This document shows, in pieces, positions 1-8,484 of a stretch of DNA of 64,000 nt. A program made the translations under genes and the position numbers. The notes beneath the pieces were generated by a model that searched no databases, had not been told where the DNA came from, and saw only the letters and a program-made list of their open reading frames with translations. Within the stretch, counting starts at the first letter, position 1. Every line of letters starts with the position of its first letter. This DNA comes from Leptothermofonsia sichuanensis E412 (lineage in GTDB: Bacteria; Cyanobacteriota; Cyanobacteriia; Leptolyngbyales; Leptolyngbyaceae), in contig NZ_CP072600.1 of the NCBI RefSeq assembly GCF_019891175.1, forward strand, positions 558,001 to 622,000. Direction: 5' to 3'.

Positions 1-643
1 ATGCACCTTCTGCGATCGCCTGAAGTGACGGCGATATGGCTCTCCCTGGGGCGTGTCCCAGAAGAATTTCCGTTTTGCTGCCCCCTGAGAGTGCCCGCAA
101 AAGGATCTCTCCAAATAGGCGGCTGGCGTCTATGCACTCTGCGGCACCGTGAGTCGTTCGAGCACTCTCTCCAGAGAAATGGAGTACCCGATCTCGGTCT
201 GGGAAGTAGAACATTGGCACGGGTGCAAGCCGCATCAGACAACCATTACCGGCAGATCGTGGGTTTGTCGAGCCACTGAATGGATCGCCAGACACTTTGT
301 ACTGGTGTAAAGCCTGACTGACGGTGTTACCGATGTCGAAACATTTCCCGGTGCTACTGAGGTAACCGTGCTCGTACCAGTGGCAGTAACGATTCATTTG
401 ATCAACAGCATCAAATCCCCCAATATTGACCAGACTGGTGGCAAGGCATAATGCCATGGATGTATCGTCGGTCCATTGACCCGGTTTGAGATTAAATGGA
501 CCTCCACCCACCATGCCCTGTACCGGTGAAAATGAACCCCGGGATCGAAACTCAACGGTTGTGCCCACCGCATCCCCGACAGCCAGCCCCAGTAAACATC
601 CCCGGAATCGGTCTGATTCCCTCTGTTCCCTGTTCTCTGCCAC
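1..643 (-). CDS. ADP-ribosylglycohydrolase family protein, C-terminally cut by window edge
   Basis: The reverse strand reads as a DraG/ADP-ribosylglycohydrolase-type protein that runs off position 1. Visible family signatures are the N-terminal RFRGCLLGLAVGDAVG, the metal-binding block GQWTDDTSMAL and the later RSAGNGCLMRLAPVP. Family members hydrolyse ADP-ribose from proteins or small molecules using two metal ions held by the TDD and later Asp residues; the substrate here cannot be told. There is no ATG near the expected start. The open frame begins at 658 and a GTG at 643 gives the best fit, but this start is weak. It lies 15 bp downstream of the coiled-coil gene on the same strand, so the two may be co-transcribed. 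Confidence 0.85.
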   Translation of the reverse strand, partial: MAENREQRESDRFRGCLLGLAVGDAVGTTVEFRSRGSFSPVQGMVGGGPFNLKPGQWTDDTSMALCLATSLVNIGGFDAVDQMNRYCHWYEHGYLSSTGKCFDIGNTVSQALHQYKVSGDPFSGSTNPRSAGNGCLMRLAPVPMFYFPDRDRVLHFSGESARTTHGAAECIDASRLFGEILLRALSGGSKTEILLGHAPGRAISPSLQAIAEGA

Positions 644-658
644 CTGCCACCTGCTATG

Positions 659-1282
659 TCAATTCTTTGAGCGATCGCCTTTTGAACCAGCCGATGGTCG
701 CATGGACGCCCCTGCGTCCCGTCCTCTCATAGGCGGTTCCAGATTGGGCTGGAGTTGCTGGCGACCGTTGCGAACCACCCGCATCATTTCAGTGAGTTGA
801 TGTTCCATTTCCTTCAGTACGCGATCCGCGTACTCATCTGCCCCAGCCTGAATCTCTTCACATTCTTCCATTGCCAGACGGTGCATTTCCTCCAGTTCTT
901 GCTGCGCCTGCCGTCGCATGCGCTCCAATTCTGCAATTGTCTGTTCCTTGGCGGCCTCGCATTCCTGCTGCACTCGTTGGCGAATCTGTTGGGCTTCCAC
1001 CTCCGCCTGCCGTACAATCCCCATTTCGTTGAGGATCTGAGCCGCCTGTCGTTCAGCATTTTCAATTATCTCCTGGGCATATTGCTCGGCATGAAGCAAG
1101 ATCTCTTCCTTATGGCGAACCACATCTTCGGCTTCATGAAATGCCTCCGGTAGACTTAACCGGATCAGGTCAAGCTGTTCCAGCAATTGCTCTTCATCAA
1201 TCAGCGTACGCCGACTTAACGGAATCCGCGGGCTATCCAAGATAATTTCCTCAAGTCGGTTAAGCTCCTGCTGAATGTTCAC
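659..1282 (-). CDS. coiled-coil cyanobacterial protein (DivIVA/ATP synthase b-like)
   Basis: A protein of about 207 residues, dominated by a long charged helix rich in Glu, Gln, Arg and Ala (roughly residues 45-165). Such proteins are often labelled DivIVA- or ATP-synthase-b-like by composition alone, so no function is claimed. It opens with [19 protein letters not shown], a block I recall as conserved in cyanobacterial homologues. A longer open frame extends to 1390, but the GTG at 1282 is preferred because it overlaps the coaD stop by 4 bp (GTGA), the usual sign of translational coupling. The last 35 residues are low complexity and probably disordered. Confidence 0.75.
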   Translation of the reverse strand: MNIQQELNRLEEIILDSPRIPLSRRTLIDEEQLLEQLDLIRLSLPEAFHEAEDVVRHKEEILLHAEQYAQEIIENAERQAAQILNEMGIVRQAEVEAQQIRQRVQQECEAAKEQTIAELERMRRQAQQELEEMHRLAMEECEEIQAGADEYADRVLKEMEHQLTEMMRVVRNGRQQLQPNLEPPMRGRDAGASMRPSAGSKGDRSKN

Positions 1283-1851
1283 GTTTCCTGTTCTCGCATG
1301 ATCTCGGTTGACGGTTCCGTTGTGGTGTACTCCGGTACCGGCATTGAGTCCTGGATCGGGGCTGATGCTGGATGAATCTTGGCGTAACATTTGTAGATAT
1401 CTGAAGCGACTTGTTGGGGAACCAAATGGTCAATCGGACCGCCAAACCTGGCGATTTCTTTCACTAGACTACTGCTTAAAAAACTGTATTCATTGGAAGT
1501 TGCCAAAAAAACAGTCTCGACCTGATCAGAAAGGGTTTTATTAGTATGAGCCATTTGCAGCTCCATCTCAAAATCCGAAAGCACCCTTAACCCTCGAAGT
1601 AATACAGTAGCCTGACGCATCCTGGCATAACTGACTGTTAACCCATCAAAGCTATCGACCTCTAAATTAGGAAGGTGATAGGTTGCTCGCTGGATTTGAT
1701 CGATCCGCTCTGCCACGGTAAACAGGGGTGTTTTGTTAGGATTGCGTAAGACTGCCACCACCACTCGATCAAAAAGCTTGCACCCGCGCTCAATAATGTC
1801 GAGGTGCCCCAGGGTGATGGGATCAAAACTACCGGGATAAACTGCAAGCAC
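1279..1851 (-). CDS. coaD: phosphopantetheine adenylyltransferase
   Basis: Catalyses ATP + 4'-phosphopantetheine to dephospho-CoA + PPi, the fourth step of coenzyme A synthesis, in the cytoplasm. The nucleotidyltransferase signature [21 protein letters not shown] is at the N-terminus (the ATP-binding T/HxGH-type motif is the TLGH). [18 protein letters not shown] and the [12 protein letters not shown] block also match the family. The core is about 160 residues, followed by a 30-residue tail with no obvious fold. No ATG is available; GTG at 1851 gives the standard N-terminus, while GTG at 1869 would add six residues. Its stop overlaps the next gene's start, so the two are probably one operon. 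Confidence 0.93.
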   Translation of the reverse strand: MLAVYPGSFDPITLGHLDIIERGCKLFDRVVVAVLRNPNKTPLFTVAERIDQIQRATYHLPNLEVDSFDGLTVSYARMRQATVLLRGLRVLSDFEMELQMAHTNKTLSDQVETVFLATSNEYSFLSSSLVKEIARFGGPIDHLVPQQVASDIYKCYAKIHPASAPIQDSMPVPEYTTTEPSTEIMREQET

Positions 1852-1869
1852 AGACTGAACCAGAACCAC

Positions 1870-2489
1870 TGAGGCGATTATAAAAGTAATTGTCTTCGGG
1901 GAACCCTCCCATGCATTGTTTAAACCTCAGATACAAACCAACCCCTTCAGGAACCTGGCCGTTTTTTATAGCCCTTTTCAAGGGTGTGAAGTACAGTAAG
2001 AGTGCAAAGCACCCACTGTGCCTCATACTCCCGTACCTGACTCAATTGAGAAACGCTATAACAGGGAAACAACAGGGAAACAGACGACTTCTCAGGTGAT
2101 AGCATCCTTCGACAAAGGACGCTGAAAGGGAGATTCTAAGGATTCAGACCCAACATCAGCGGAGGCCAGGGACTCCCATGAGTGGTAAGCTAACTTGTTT
2201 GACAAATTGATTTGTCAAATTACAAATTATTTTTGATGAATTATCTTTAAATCATCAAGCTTATCGGCTTAACTGATTCAAAGATTTCCTTACTTTATCA
2301 GAACGATAGGATTTCTCAAAAAATAAAGATATCTTTAGCAGTCCCATCCGATACCATTTGGATTTGCAGTTTTAGATTGCGGAAGCCCCACAGCGCAGAG
2401 CATTCAATCAGGACTCTGCCCCGTCCTTGACAGGTGAGAATCCTTCTCTTTATTTTCTATCCAAAAATATATCCAGCCCTTGTGGCGGT
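1870..2489. other. 620-bp intergenic stretch
   Basis: No convincing gene in either direction: the open frames here lack recognisable domains and start signals. The only structured element seen is the perfect palindrome at 2198-2219. The stretch around 2190-2345 is distinctly AT-rich compared with its neighbours. Confidence 0.5.
2198..2219. repeat. perfect 10+2+10 bp palindrome, operator-like
   Basis: TTTGACAAAT, two bases, then ATTTGTCAAA: a perfect inverted repeat in AT-rich DNA. There is no T-tract typical of a terminator. The short two-fold symmetric form resembles a repressor operator, but neither flanking gene starts close by, so the role is open. Confidence 0.5.
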
Positions 2490-3104
2490 TCAGGCGTTGC
2501 GGGAGGGAACATTCATCCCTGTTTGAACGGCAGGGCGAGCCTGAATCGTTTCAAACCAGCGCTTCAGGTTGGGGTGGTGGTTGAGGGTCAGCCCTTGAAA
2601 CTCATAGGCAGCTACCCAGGGAAAAGTGGCGATGTCGGCGATCGAGTAGTCGCCACAAATGAACTCATGCTTTGCCAGTTGGCTATCTAAAACACCATAG
2701 AGTCGCAGGGTTTCTTTCTCATAGCGGTCAATAGCATAGGGAATTTTTTCTGGGGCAAACCGCTTAAAGTGGTTGAGTTGTCCAAACATGGGTCCAATAC
2801 TGGCCATCTGAAACATCAGCCATTCCAGAATCAGAAAGCGATTTTTCTGATCCAGGGGCATCAGCTTGCCAGTCTTTTCTGCCAGATAAATCAGGATTGC
2901 CCCGGATTCAAAGATGGTCATGTCGGTGGTGCGATCGATGATGGCAGGAATTTTGCTGTTGGGATTGATAGCCACAAACGCTGGTGTGAACTGGTCCCCT
3001 TTTGTGATATCGATAACATGCACAGTGTAGGGCAGTTCAACCTCCTCCAGCATAATGGAGACTTTCCGCCCGTTGGGAGTTGTAAACGTGTATAGATCAA
3101 TCAT
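2490..3104 (-). CDS. glutathione S-transferase family protein (YfcG/YghU-like)
   Basis: About 204 residues from the ATG at 3104, with an N-terminal thioredoxin-fold GST domain (IDLYTFTTPNGRKVSIMLEE, NPNSKIPAIID, IFESGAILIYLA) and an all-helical C-terminal domain. The TxPNG/K-V-S motif and the cis-Pro block NSKIPAI are characteristic of the Nu-class/disulfide-bond-oxidoreductase group related to YfcG and YghU. These use glutathione in thiol-disulfide chemistry and lack a classical Tyr nucleophile; the Thr/Asn near residue 7-10 is the likely thiol-stabilising site. The open frame continues 19 codons upstream but without a family-like sequence. It stands alone between an intergenic gap and an IS element. 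Confidence 0.88.
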   Translation of the reverse strand: MIDLYTFTTPNGRKVSIMLEEVELPYTVHVIDITKGDQFTPAFVAINPNSKIPAIIDRTTDMTIFESGAILIYLAEKTGKLMPLDQKNRFLILEWLMFQMASIGPMFGQLNHFKRFAPEKIPYAIDRYEKETLRLYGVLDSQLAKHEFICGDYSIADIATFPWVAAYEFQGLTLNHHPNLKRWFETIQARPAVQTGMNVPSRNA

Positions 3105-3275
3105 GAAGCGACCAGTAAAGGGGTGCTCAGGTGACAACCACTCTACTGTCACACAATTCATGCAAAACGTCTCAACGCTTCTAGCCTGAATAATTCATCA
3201 GAAGGATAGCCCTGGTGTCCAGGCAGAGCCTGGACACCGTTCTAAAAGCCGATCCGAAAACTTCCTCATACCAAT

Positions 3276-3845
3276 TTAAATGGGGTTCAGGGCAGATAGG
3301 GCATTCAGGATGAAGGAATATCCTGTGATCGAAGCAATAACTTCTGGAGTCAATTGAGCCAGGAGTTGATCGACCTTCGCTTGGAGTTGCTCTAGCGTTT
3401 TGAACGAAGCCCACTTCAAATCTGCCTTGAGGTATTCCCACAACCTTTCAATCGGATTTAACTCTGGGCAGTAAGCAGGTTGAAACAATAAAATCACATT
3501 CTCTGGCACCACTAAATCTTTACTGCTGTGAAAACGCCCGTTATCCACTTGTAGAATGTTGAGACTATCGGGGTAGGCTTTGGAGAACTCCTCGAGGAAC
3601 GCTTGATAGCAAGCAGTATCCACATGGGAGAATTGCAAGAAAAACGACTCTCCGGTTGCTGGTTCGACGGCCCCATAGAGCCAAAACGCTTTGAACAACC
3701 ATAGCCATTGCCCAATCGGTTTGATACCACAAGCAGTAATCAAGCGCCCAATCAGGGTTTTGAGTCCAAAGCGACTTTCATCCTGAGCAAAATAACGGAT
3801 AGGACGCTCCTCCTGGATGACTTGCCGAGCATACTGGCTCAACAA
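3276..3845 (-). CDS. IS630-family transposase, catalytic (DDE) part, copy 1
   Basis: The 189-residue frame holds the catalytic domain. The first Asp is in YFAQDESRFGLKT, the second in LQVDNGRFHSS and the Glu in ELNPIERLWEYLKADLKW, the DDE/DDD arrangement of IS630/Tc1 enzymes. It overlaps the upstream frame by 7 bp. The protein would be produced as a fusion by a -1 shift at an A7 run (reverse strand, at about 3865-3871). After the shift the reading continues as KNLADDLELLSQYARQ, joining smoothly to the catalytic domain. The internal ATG used for the stated coordinates is therefore probably not a real start. Confidence 0.85.
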   Translation of the reverse strand: MLSQYARQVIQEERPIRYFAQDESRFGLKTLIGRLITACGIKPIGQWLWLFKAFWLYGAVEPATGESFFLQFSHVDTACYQAFLEEFSKAYPDSLNILQVDNGRFHSSKDLVVPENVILLFQPAYCPELNPIERLWEYLKADLKWASFKTLEQLQAKVDQLLAQLTPEVIASITGYSFILNALSALNPI

Positions 3846-4294
3846 CTCCAGGTCATCTGCAAGGTTTTTTTAAATGATTCGCGCCGTTCACAATCCTGCT
3901 TGATATTTTGCGGACGAGCCACTTTCAGCTTCGCTTGGAGGCGATAGCGCGTCATTTGGTATACCGCATGATACTCCGCTTCGACACCCAACTCCTCCGC
4001 TAACCACTGTTGCACAGCTCCATAACTGGCAAATCCATGTTCCGAGTTCTTTAATCGCTTAGCCAGTGCCTCTTCCGCCCATTGTGGAATCTTGCGGACA
4101 CCGCCAGACGACACTTTACGTTCCAGCATGGCACTCACCCCACCTTCCCGATACTGCAATAACCATCTCCCTACTGTATTGCGATGTTTCCCGATCGCCT
4201 TGGCAATCGCACCAATGCTGGGTGGCTTTTCCTGTTTGAGCCAGTACAGCACTTGCAGGCGTTCCTTGTCCTTTGGTGTTTCCACTTGTTGCAA
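3839..4294 (-). CDS. IS630-family transposase, DNA-binding part, copy 1 (5' end disrupted)
   Basis: N-terminal half of the transposase with a helix-turn-helix (PSIGAIAKAIGKHRNTVGRW). In the intact copy the protein starts 19 residues earlier (MAGVTSVKVKESLDELVQQ). Here that start, equivalent to 4457, is separated from the rest by the 105-bp insertion, which brings in a stop. Translation could still begin at the Met at 4294, so loss of function is likely but not certain. The frame ends just past the A7 run where a shift into the catalytic frame would occur. Confidence 0.75.
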   Translation of the reverse strand: MQQVETPKDKERLQVLYWLKQEKPPSIGAIAKAIGKHRNTVGRWLLQYREGGVSAMLERKVSSGGVRKIPQWAEEALAKRLKNSEHGFASYGAVQQWLAEELGVEAEYHAVYQMTRYRLQAKLKVARPQNIKQDCERRESFKKTLQMTWSC

Positions 4295-4306
4295 TTGTTG
4301 GACTAG

Positions 4307-4411
4307 TGTTCCGTCAGGAAAATTTTGACGGGTCGCAGACCCTCAAAATTTAACTTCAATCAGCCTTTCAGTATTCAGTTACCCGTCAAATTTAATTTGA
4401 CAGACCACTAG
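4307..4411. repeat. 100-bp MITE plus 5-bp target duplication inside the IS
   Basis: Comparing the two IS copies shows this block is an insertion: bases 4302-4306 (ACTAG) are repeated at 4407-4411. The 100-bp insert has imperfect inverted ends of about 25 bp (GTCAGGAAAATTTTGACGGGT at the left; GTCAAATTAAATTTGACGGG at the right, reverse-complemented) and no coding capacity. This is the anatomy of a miniature inverted-repeat element. Confidence 0.85.
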
Positions 4412-4570
4412 CTCATCGAGACTTTCTTTGACTTTAACCGAGGTGACTCCAGCCATTGCAGAGGGAATCTAAACTACCCTCTCAGTCTACTCTATTTGCC
4501 CTATATCCAATTTAAATCGGTATCAGTCTGGATTTGAGCGTTGTCCATTGGGGCTTTTCGGATAAGCTTT

Positions 4571-4895
4571 AATGCGGCTCTGCCGCTGATACGGGAGGCG
4601 GAGCCTCCAGAACCCATTCCCACGCAGAGCATGGGAACGAGAAAAGCATTCAAAAACACCCTGCCGAACTTAAGCAATCGCTCAAAGCTTCTCCAGGTAA
4701 AGAATCTAAGCATTTTTCAGAAAAGTCATGAATAATGCAGGCTAGAATAGTCGAGACAAAAGGGTTTGAAGCTCCCGTCCTTCTATCGAAAGAGAAGTGA
4801 CTGGGGGTTGTAGCTTGTTTCCCACAGGGGGGGAGTTCCTGACCGAGCCACTTCTCTGTGTCCTCTGTGTCTCTGTAGTGAACAGGTGATAAACC
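4571..4895. other. 325-bp intergenic stretch
   Basis: No gene seen. It contains a short hairpin-forming run around 4566-4630 (GCTCTGCC / GGCGGAGCC) and, near 4845-4880, a CTCTGTGTCCTCTGTGTCTC segment that is one arm of the ACCACAGAGG-type hairpin repeats found elsewhere in the window. Confidence 0.45.
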
Positions 4896-5765
4896 TCATC
4901 CCTTAGATTTCATCTTGAAGGTTTCAGTTTTGCGCCTGCGCAGAACCGCAATCCCCACACCAAGAATACCCGGTAGTAGAACAGGAGCCGGAATGGGTGT
5001 GGTGCTGTCGGGAGTGTCTGGGGAATTGGGATCTCCAGGAGAAGTCGAATCGTCAGGAGTTCCATTGTCATCTAAGAATCCCGTTTCACCATTAGTCAGA
5101 CTTGACAGAACTCCAGACCCGCCACCCGAAGAACCAGACCCACCACCCAGTGCGGGTAGCGCTGCCAGCCCAGCTCCTAATACCCCCAGGGGAGGGACCG
5201 TGAAAGCGGCTTCAGTTCTGTCACTGAAATACACTGAAACCTGGGTCAGATCTTGAGGATTTCCTTGTTCATCGGTGCTGACGCCAAGTGTATTCCAGCT
5301 CAGATCACTGGCGCTTTTCAGGGTTCCAGCGGGGATGTAGTAAATGCTAAATGCATTACTGGTTCTCAGAACAATCGCGATCGCCTTTTGAGCCAGGTCA
5401 GTCCGGGAGAATTTCAGGGTTCCTGTAATCGACCCCAGTCCGGTCTGGCTTACACCAAGTATGTTGGGACCAGTTTGATTGGGGTCCAGGTTGACATCAA
5501 AGGTCCAATCGGTAATTCCATCAAATACACCAGAGTTCAGAATTTGATTGGCAGCGGCGGCGGTTTCGCCGGTCATAACCTGACGGGAACCAACGCAGGA
5601 GGAAAATCCGGTGACTCCTCCCATGTTGCAGAGCTGGGCAGGAAGTGAGACAGCCGAGTCCAGAGATGGACTATTGAGGTCAGCGGCATAAGCCAGAGAG
5701 GGAATGATTGGACTAAAGCTTAAAATCGCCAGAGCAAATCCAGACTTGAGCAATGCAGCGTTCAT
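4896..5765 (-). CDS. secreted protein with PTPA-CTERM-like sorting tail
   Basis: A 289-residue protein with a Sec signal peptide (hydrophobic residues about 8-27, cleavage near AYA-AD). A beta-rich middle follows, then a Gly/Ser then Asp/Pro/Thr-rich linker. The C-terminus is TTPIPAPVLLPGILGVGIAVLRRR. A short Pro-rich motif followed by LLPG, a hydrophobic segment and an Arg cluster is the layout of the cyanobacterial PTPA-CTERM variant of PEP-CTERM sorting tails; here the motif is PIPA-P rather than PTPA. Such tails are thought to be processed by exosortase-like enzymes during export. The central domain is not recognised, though its F/YYIPAGTLKS and Ser/Thr-rich strands resemble other small CTERM proteins. 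It stands alone, flanked by repeats. Confidence 0.72.
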   Translation of the reverse strand: MNAALLKSGFALAILSFSPIIPSLAYAADLNSPSLDSAVSLPAQLCNMGGVTGFSSCVGSRQVMTGETAAAANQILNSGVFDGITDWTFDVNLDPNQTGPNILGVSQTGLGSITGTLKFSRTDLAQKAIAIVLRTSNAFSIYYIPAGTLKSASDLSWNTLGVSTDEQGNPQDLTQVSVYFSDRTEAAFTVPPLGVLGAGLAALPALGGGSGSSGGGSGVLSSLTNGETGFLDDNGTPDDSTSPGDPNSPDTPDSTTPIPAPVLLPGILGVGIAVLRRRKTETFKMKSKG

Positions 5766-6579
5766 AGTCTCTTAAACAAGAATGGGGAACAGGGACAGCC
5801 GACAAGGTTCGTCTCATCGAGATGAAAGGGTTTCATGGGTAACGGCTTTAGTGAACAAAGCTGTTAGATGACACCCAAGAGACTCATAGGATTTTCAATA
5901 CAGAGGTCAATACAGATGAATCCCAATTTGGGAAGGTACTGTGGGATTTACCAGGAATCTATTGAAGAAAAATCCACTTGAGGAAAAATCCATTCAGGAT
6001 TATGGGTTGAATCCCTGGAATCACTGGATGAGGGGGTTTAACCGCCCAACCAGCGAGCAATCCCCTAACTCAAAGCCCCCACATGGGGGAACTCAGGGGC
6101 AAATACCTCCACTGGATACGGCTCAAACATCCTCCTGGAAAGATCTGCTTGAAAGACCAGCCTTTTTGAGAGAAATCTACTCAAGTCCTGGATTAAAGAA
6201 CTCCTGATTGCGGCTGGAGGATTTCATAACCTGTAGAGCTGACCACAAAGGTCACCCCACGCGAGCAGTAAAACGCACTGATGCACCTCATCCGGAGGGA
6301 ACTCATGCGTGGTAACTAACACCTGACCAATCCTCCAAAACTGGATGTTATTTAATTTCCATTTCTTAGAGTTAATGAAGCGATAGAGACCCTTCTCCGT
6401 ATTAATAACTAATAAACCATTTTTTTGGAAAAGGGGAATAACCTGTTACTGAAAGTTTACGGTATTTTTACGGTGAGACTGTATTTTGATATCCGGGTGA
6501 AGCTTGCTCCCTGGAAATGGGGATTTTATAGCAGGGGGCAGGGTGAATGTGAATTAATTAAGATGTCGTCCTGAAGCAG

Positions 6580-6640
6580 CACCACAAAAACGCAAAGAGT
6601 ACCAGGCGTTTGCTTTGTGTCCTTTGTGCCTTTTCGGTGA
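6580..6640. repeat. ACCACAAAG-type hairpin repeat
   Basis: ACCACAAAAACGCAAAGAG ... CTTTGTGTCCTTTGTGCCTT...GGTGA. The arms are imperfectly complementary. Same family as 11252-11304 and the interrupted copy at 36145-36274. Confidence 0.6.
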
Positions 6641-6707
6641 GTTTTACAGATTATGACATCCTCGATCCTGAGGACGTAGATTCAATAACCGAAAATCTTA
6701 CTGCTTT

Positions 6708-6748
6708 ACCACAGAGGAATTGCTCTGTGTTCTTCGTGCCTCTGTGGT
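6708..6748. repeat. ACCACAGAGG inverted repeat
   Basis: Perfect 10-bp arms ACCACAGAGG and CCTCTGTGGT separated by 21 bases. Lies 3' of the acetyltransferase gene on the minus strand, where it could form a transcript-end hairpin, but it has no T-tract. Confidence 0.6.
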
Positions 6749-6770
6749 GAAATTTCAGGTTATAAAATTC

Positions 6771-7280
6771 TCATTCCTGAGGATTCACGATGGATGTCTG
6801 AGTCAGTATTTTTACGTAAACCCGATCGCAGCGTGCTGTCTCAACCCCCTCTGCGGGCTGGTAACCGCTGTTCTCGTAAAGTTTGACAGCTTCCTGCAAA
6901 ACACTGGCAGTTTCAATCCAGATTTCGTCAAAACCGCGAGCAGCAATCGTCCCTTCAAGCTGATGCAATAGAAAACGGCCCAGCCCCAGCCCTCTGGAAT
7001 CTGGAAGCAGGTACATTTTGCGAATTTCAACGGCGTTTCGCCCCCGCTGGATGGGGTAATAGGCGGCAGTACCGACCAGTTTCCCGTGCTGCTCAACCAC
7101 CCAAAACTCCCCACCCCTTGACTGGTAGAAAGTCTCAATTTTCAAGACATCCTGGTCGGCTCCGGTGGGTTCCCACCTTAACCCATACTCTGCCAGCACA
7201 GAACCGATGATGGCAGCAGCGGCAGCGCGATCGCCGGGTACCCAATCACGAATCAGGAAATCCTGGTAGAAGGTCTTCAT
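6771..7280 (-). CDS. GNAT family N-acetyltransferase
   Basis: About 169 residues from the ATG at 7280 (a TTG four codons upstream is also in frame). The acetyl-CoA pyrophosphate loop is RGLGLGRFLL, preceded by the beta strand EIRKMYLLPD, and followed by IWIETASVLQEAVKLYENSGYQ, the usual GNAT motif B. The substrate is not predictable. It follows miaE on the same strand with a short gap, so co-transcription is possible. Confidence 0.88.
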   Translation of the reverse strand: MKTFYQDFLIRDWVPGDRAAAAAIIGSVLAEYGLRWEPTGADQDVLKIETFYQSRGGEFWVVEQHGKLVGTAAYYPIQRGRNAVEIRKMYLLPDSRGLGLGRFLLHQLEGTIAARGFDEIWIETASVLQEAVKLYENSGYQPAEGVETARCDRVYVKILTQTSIVNPQE

Positions 7281-7301
7281 CGCCTGAATCAATCGTCTGA
7301 A

Positions 7302-7901
7302 TCAACTGTGAATTCTGGGTTCAGGGTGGAGGGTGGAGAGCAGGCTGCTTTCTACGGCAGCCAGTTCTTCCAGACGTTTTTCGACCACCGAACGGTCACA
7401 GTAGGTGGTTGCCAGTACCCAATAAACACCGTAGTGGCGAGCTTCTGAAGCCATCAAACGCCGGTAAAATTCTGCCAGCTCAGGGTCAGGGCAGCAGGCA
7501 CCCAACAGTCCCAACCGTTCATGACTGCGGGCTTCGATCAAGGCAGATACGAGCAGTGAATCCAGCAGGCGATCGGGTTCCTGGATGCGGATTTGTTTGT
7601 TTAAGCCGGCACCATAGGGTGGGGGAGCCAGGGAGCGGAGGGGGATTCCGCGTGCTTCTAAGATTTGATTGACCTGTTCAAAGTGCTCTAGCTCTTCTCT
7701 GGCAATCGCCGTGAGCGATCGCACCAGTTTTTCACTGGATGGATAGCGAAACATTAAGTTCAAGGCTACTCCTGCGGCTTTCCGCTCGCAATGAGAGTGG
7801 TCCAGCAGAATGATATCTAGATGGCTCAGTGCCTGATGGATCCACGCTTCGGAAGTCGGTTGTTGTAAAAACTTGATGGTTGTGGGAATTGAAGAGATCA
7901 C
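7302..7901 (-). CDS. miaE: tRNA-(ms2io6A37) hydroxylase
   Basis: A di-iron, ferritin-like monooxygenase that hydroxylates the isopentenyl side chain of 2-methylthio-N6-isopentenyladenosine at position 37 of tRNAs reading UNN codons. Visible family blocks are LLDHSHCERKAAGVALNLMF (first Glu ligand), REELEHFEQV (Glu-x-x-His ligands), EARSHERLGLL and SEARHYGVYW (second helix pair). The open frame extends to 7994, but the natural N-terminus SSIPTTIKFLQQPTS follows a GTG at 7901, giving 199 residues, close to family length. The upstream 31 codons look non-coding. Confidence 0.92.
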   Translation of the reverse strand: MISSIPTTIKFLQQPTSEAWIHQALSHLDIILLDHSHCERKAAGVALNLMFRYPSSEKLVRSLTAIAREELEHFEQVNQILEARGIPLRSLAPPPYGAGLNKQIRIQEPDRLLDSLLVSALIEARSHERLGLLGACCPDPELAEFYRRLMASEARHYGVYWVLATTYCDRSVVEKRLEELAAVESSLLSTLHPEPRIHS

Positions 7902-8077
7902 GATTGAGAGATCACAGTCTAAAGTTGAAGTGAAGATCTGGTACCAGGAGTAAGAAACTTGGGTAGAAAGGATTTCAGCGAAATCTTTCCTCACGATCCA
8001 GACTACGATCGCTATCGTAGCTTGCCCGGCATCGCCTGCCCGACACCCTATTCATGATAATGGCTGGTCAGTAAGCT

Positions 8078-8413
8078 ATGGTAGAAACGCTGATTATTCT
8101 TGTAATTGCACTCATCCCAGCACTTTTCTCCTGGCTGTTGATGCGGAAAGCTGAAGTGCAGGCAAGGGAACGGTTGCGGGCGGCGATGAATGCATCGGTC
8201 ACCCATCGTCTTGGCAGGTTTTATGGTTATCCTCAAACACCTGATCATCGTTATGTAGAGGGGATCGGTTATTTATTTGGAGACATCACCTGTCGCTACA
8301 ACGCCCGCTCACCCTACCTTCGATGTGCCGTCAATCCTGCTGGACCCTGTAATGCCTGCCCGCACTATGCGTCAATTGAACGGGGCGCGGGGGATGGGGA
8401 ACAGGAGGTTTAG
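8078..8413 (+). CDS. DUF6464-type small membrane-anchored protein
   Basis: 111 residues: an N-terminal hydrophobic segment (about residues 3-22, LIILVIALIPALFSWLLM), a short basic stretch, then a compact domain with GYLFGDITCRYNARSPYLRC and CAVNPAGPCNACPHY. Four cysteines in the last 40 residues (C-x(n)-C-x(n)-C-x-x-C) could bind a metal or form disulfides. I recall the family as cyanobacterial with unknown function (DUF6464). It lies 71 bp upstream of trpE on the same strand, but nothing else links it to tryptophan synthesis. Confidence 0.75.
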   Translation: MVETLIILVIALIPALFSWLLMRKAEVQARERLRAAMNASVTHRLGRFYGYPQTPDHRYVEGIGYLFGDITCRYNARSPYLRCAVNPAGPCNACPHYASIERGAGDGEQEV

Positions 8414-8484
8414 GATTCATGGATTGGATGGTCAGCCGTTAGTCGTCAGTACACCTGATTTGTTAGTAAAACTTAAACATCGTA

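Larger units (their letters stand above)
3269..4522 (-). mobile_element. IS630-family insertion sequence, copy 1 (carries a 105-bp insertion)
   Basis: Ends are imperfect inverted repeats (TACCAATTTAAATGGGGTT / TACCGATTTAAATTGGATA, both followed by an AGGGCA-AATAG-type block) bounded by TA, as expected for IS630 elements that duplicate TA. The second copy at 36320-37468 is 1149 bp; this one is 1254 bp, and the difference is exactly the 105-bp insertion at 4307-4411. Apart from that the two are nearly identical, so transposition was recent. It has landed inside a small palindromic repeat. Confidence 0.9.
3244..4570. repeat. short palindromic element (AAGCC family), copy a, split by an IS630-type element
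   Basis: Bases 3244-3268 (AAAAGCCGATCCGAAAACTT...) and 4523-4570 (...TTGTCCATTGGGGCTTTTCGGATAAGCTT) are the two halves of the roughly 66-bp element seen intact at 36179-36247. The IS630-type element at 3269-4522 lies between them. Outer flanks show TA on both sides, consistent with TA target duplication of the short element itself. Confidence 0.75.
5766..6770. other. 1-kb intergenic region with hairpin repeats
   Basis: No supported gene. An 88-codon frame at 5941-6207 begins with GTG, has no recognisable domain and unconvincing composition. Two hairpin repeats of the ACCACAAAG/ACCACAGAGG kind lie at 6580-6640 and 6708-6748. The rest (about 6230-6560) is AT-rich and unstructured by eye. Confidence 0.5.

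Noticed and set aside
1-279. Plus-strand open frame at the left edge
   Set aside because: It is the antisense of the ADP-ribosylglycohydrolase gene, whose motifs are clear on the minus strand.
5941-6207. 88-codon plus-strand frame in the 1-kb gap
   Set aside because: GTG start without Shine-Dalgarno, no domain, no neighbour in the same orientation.
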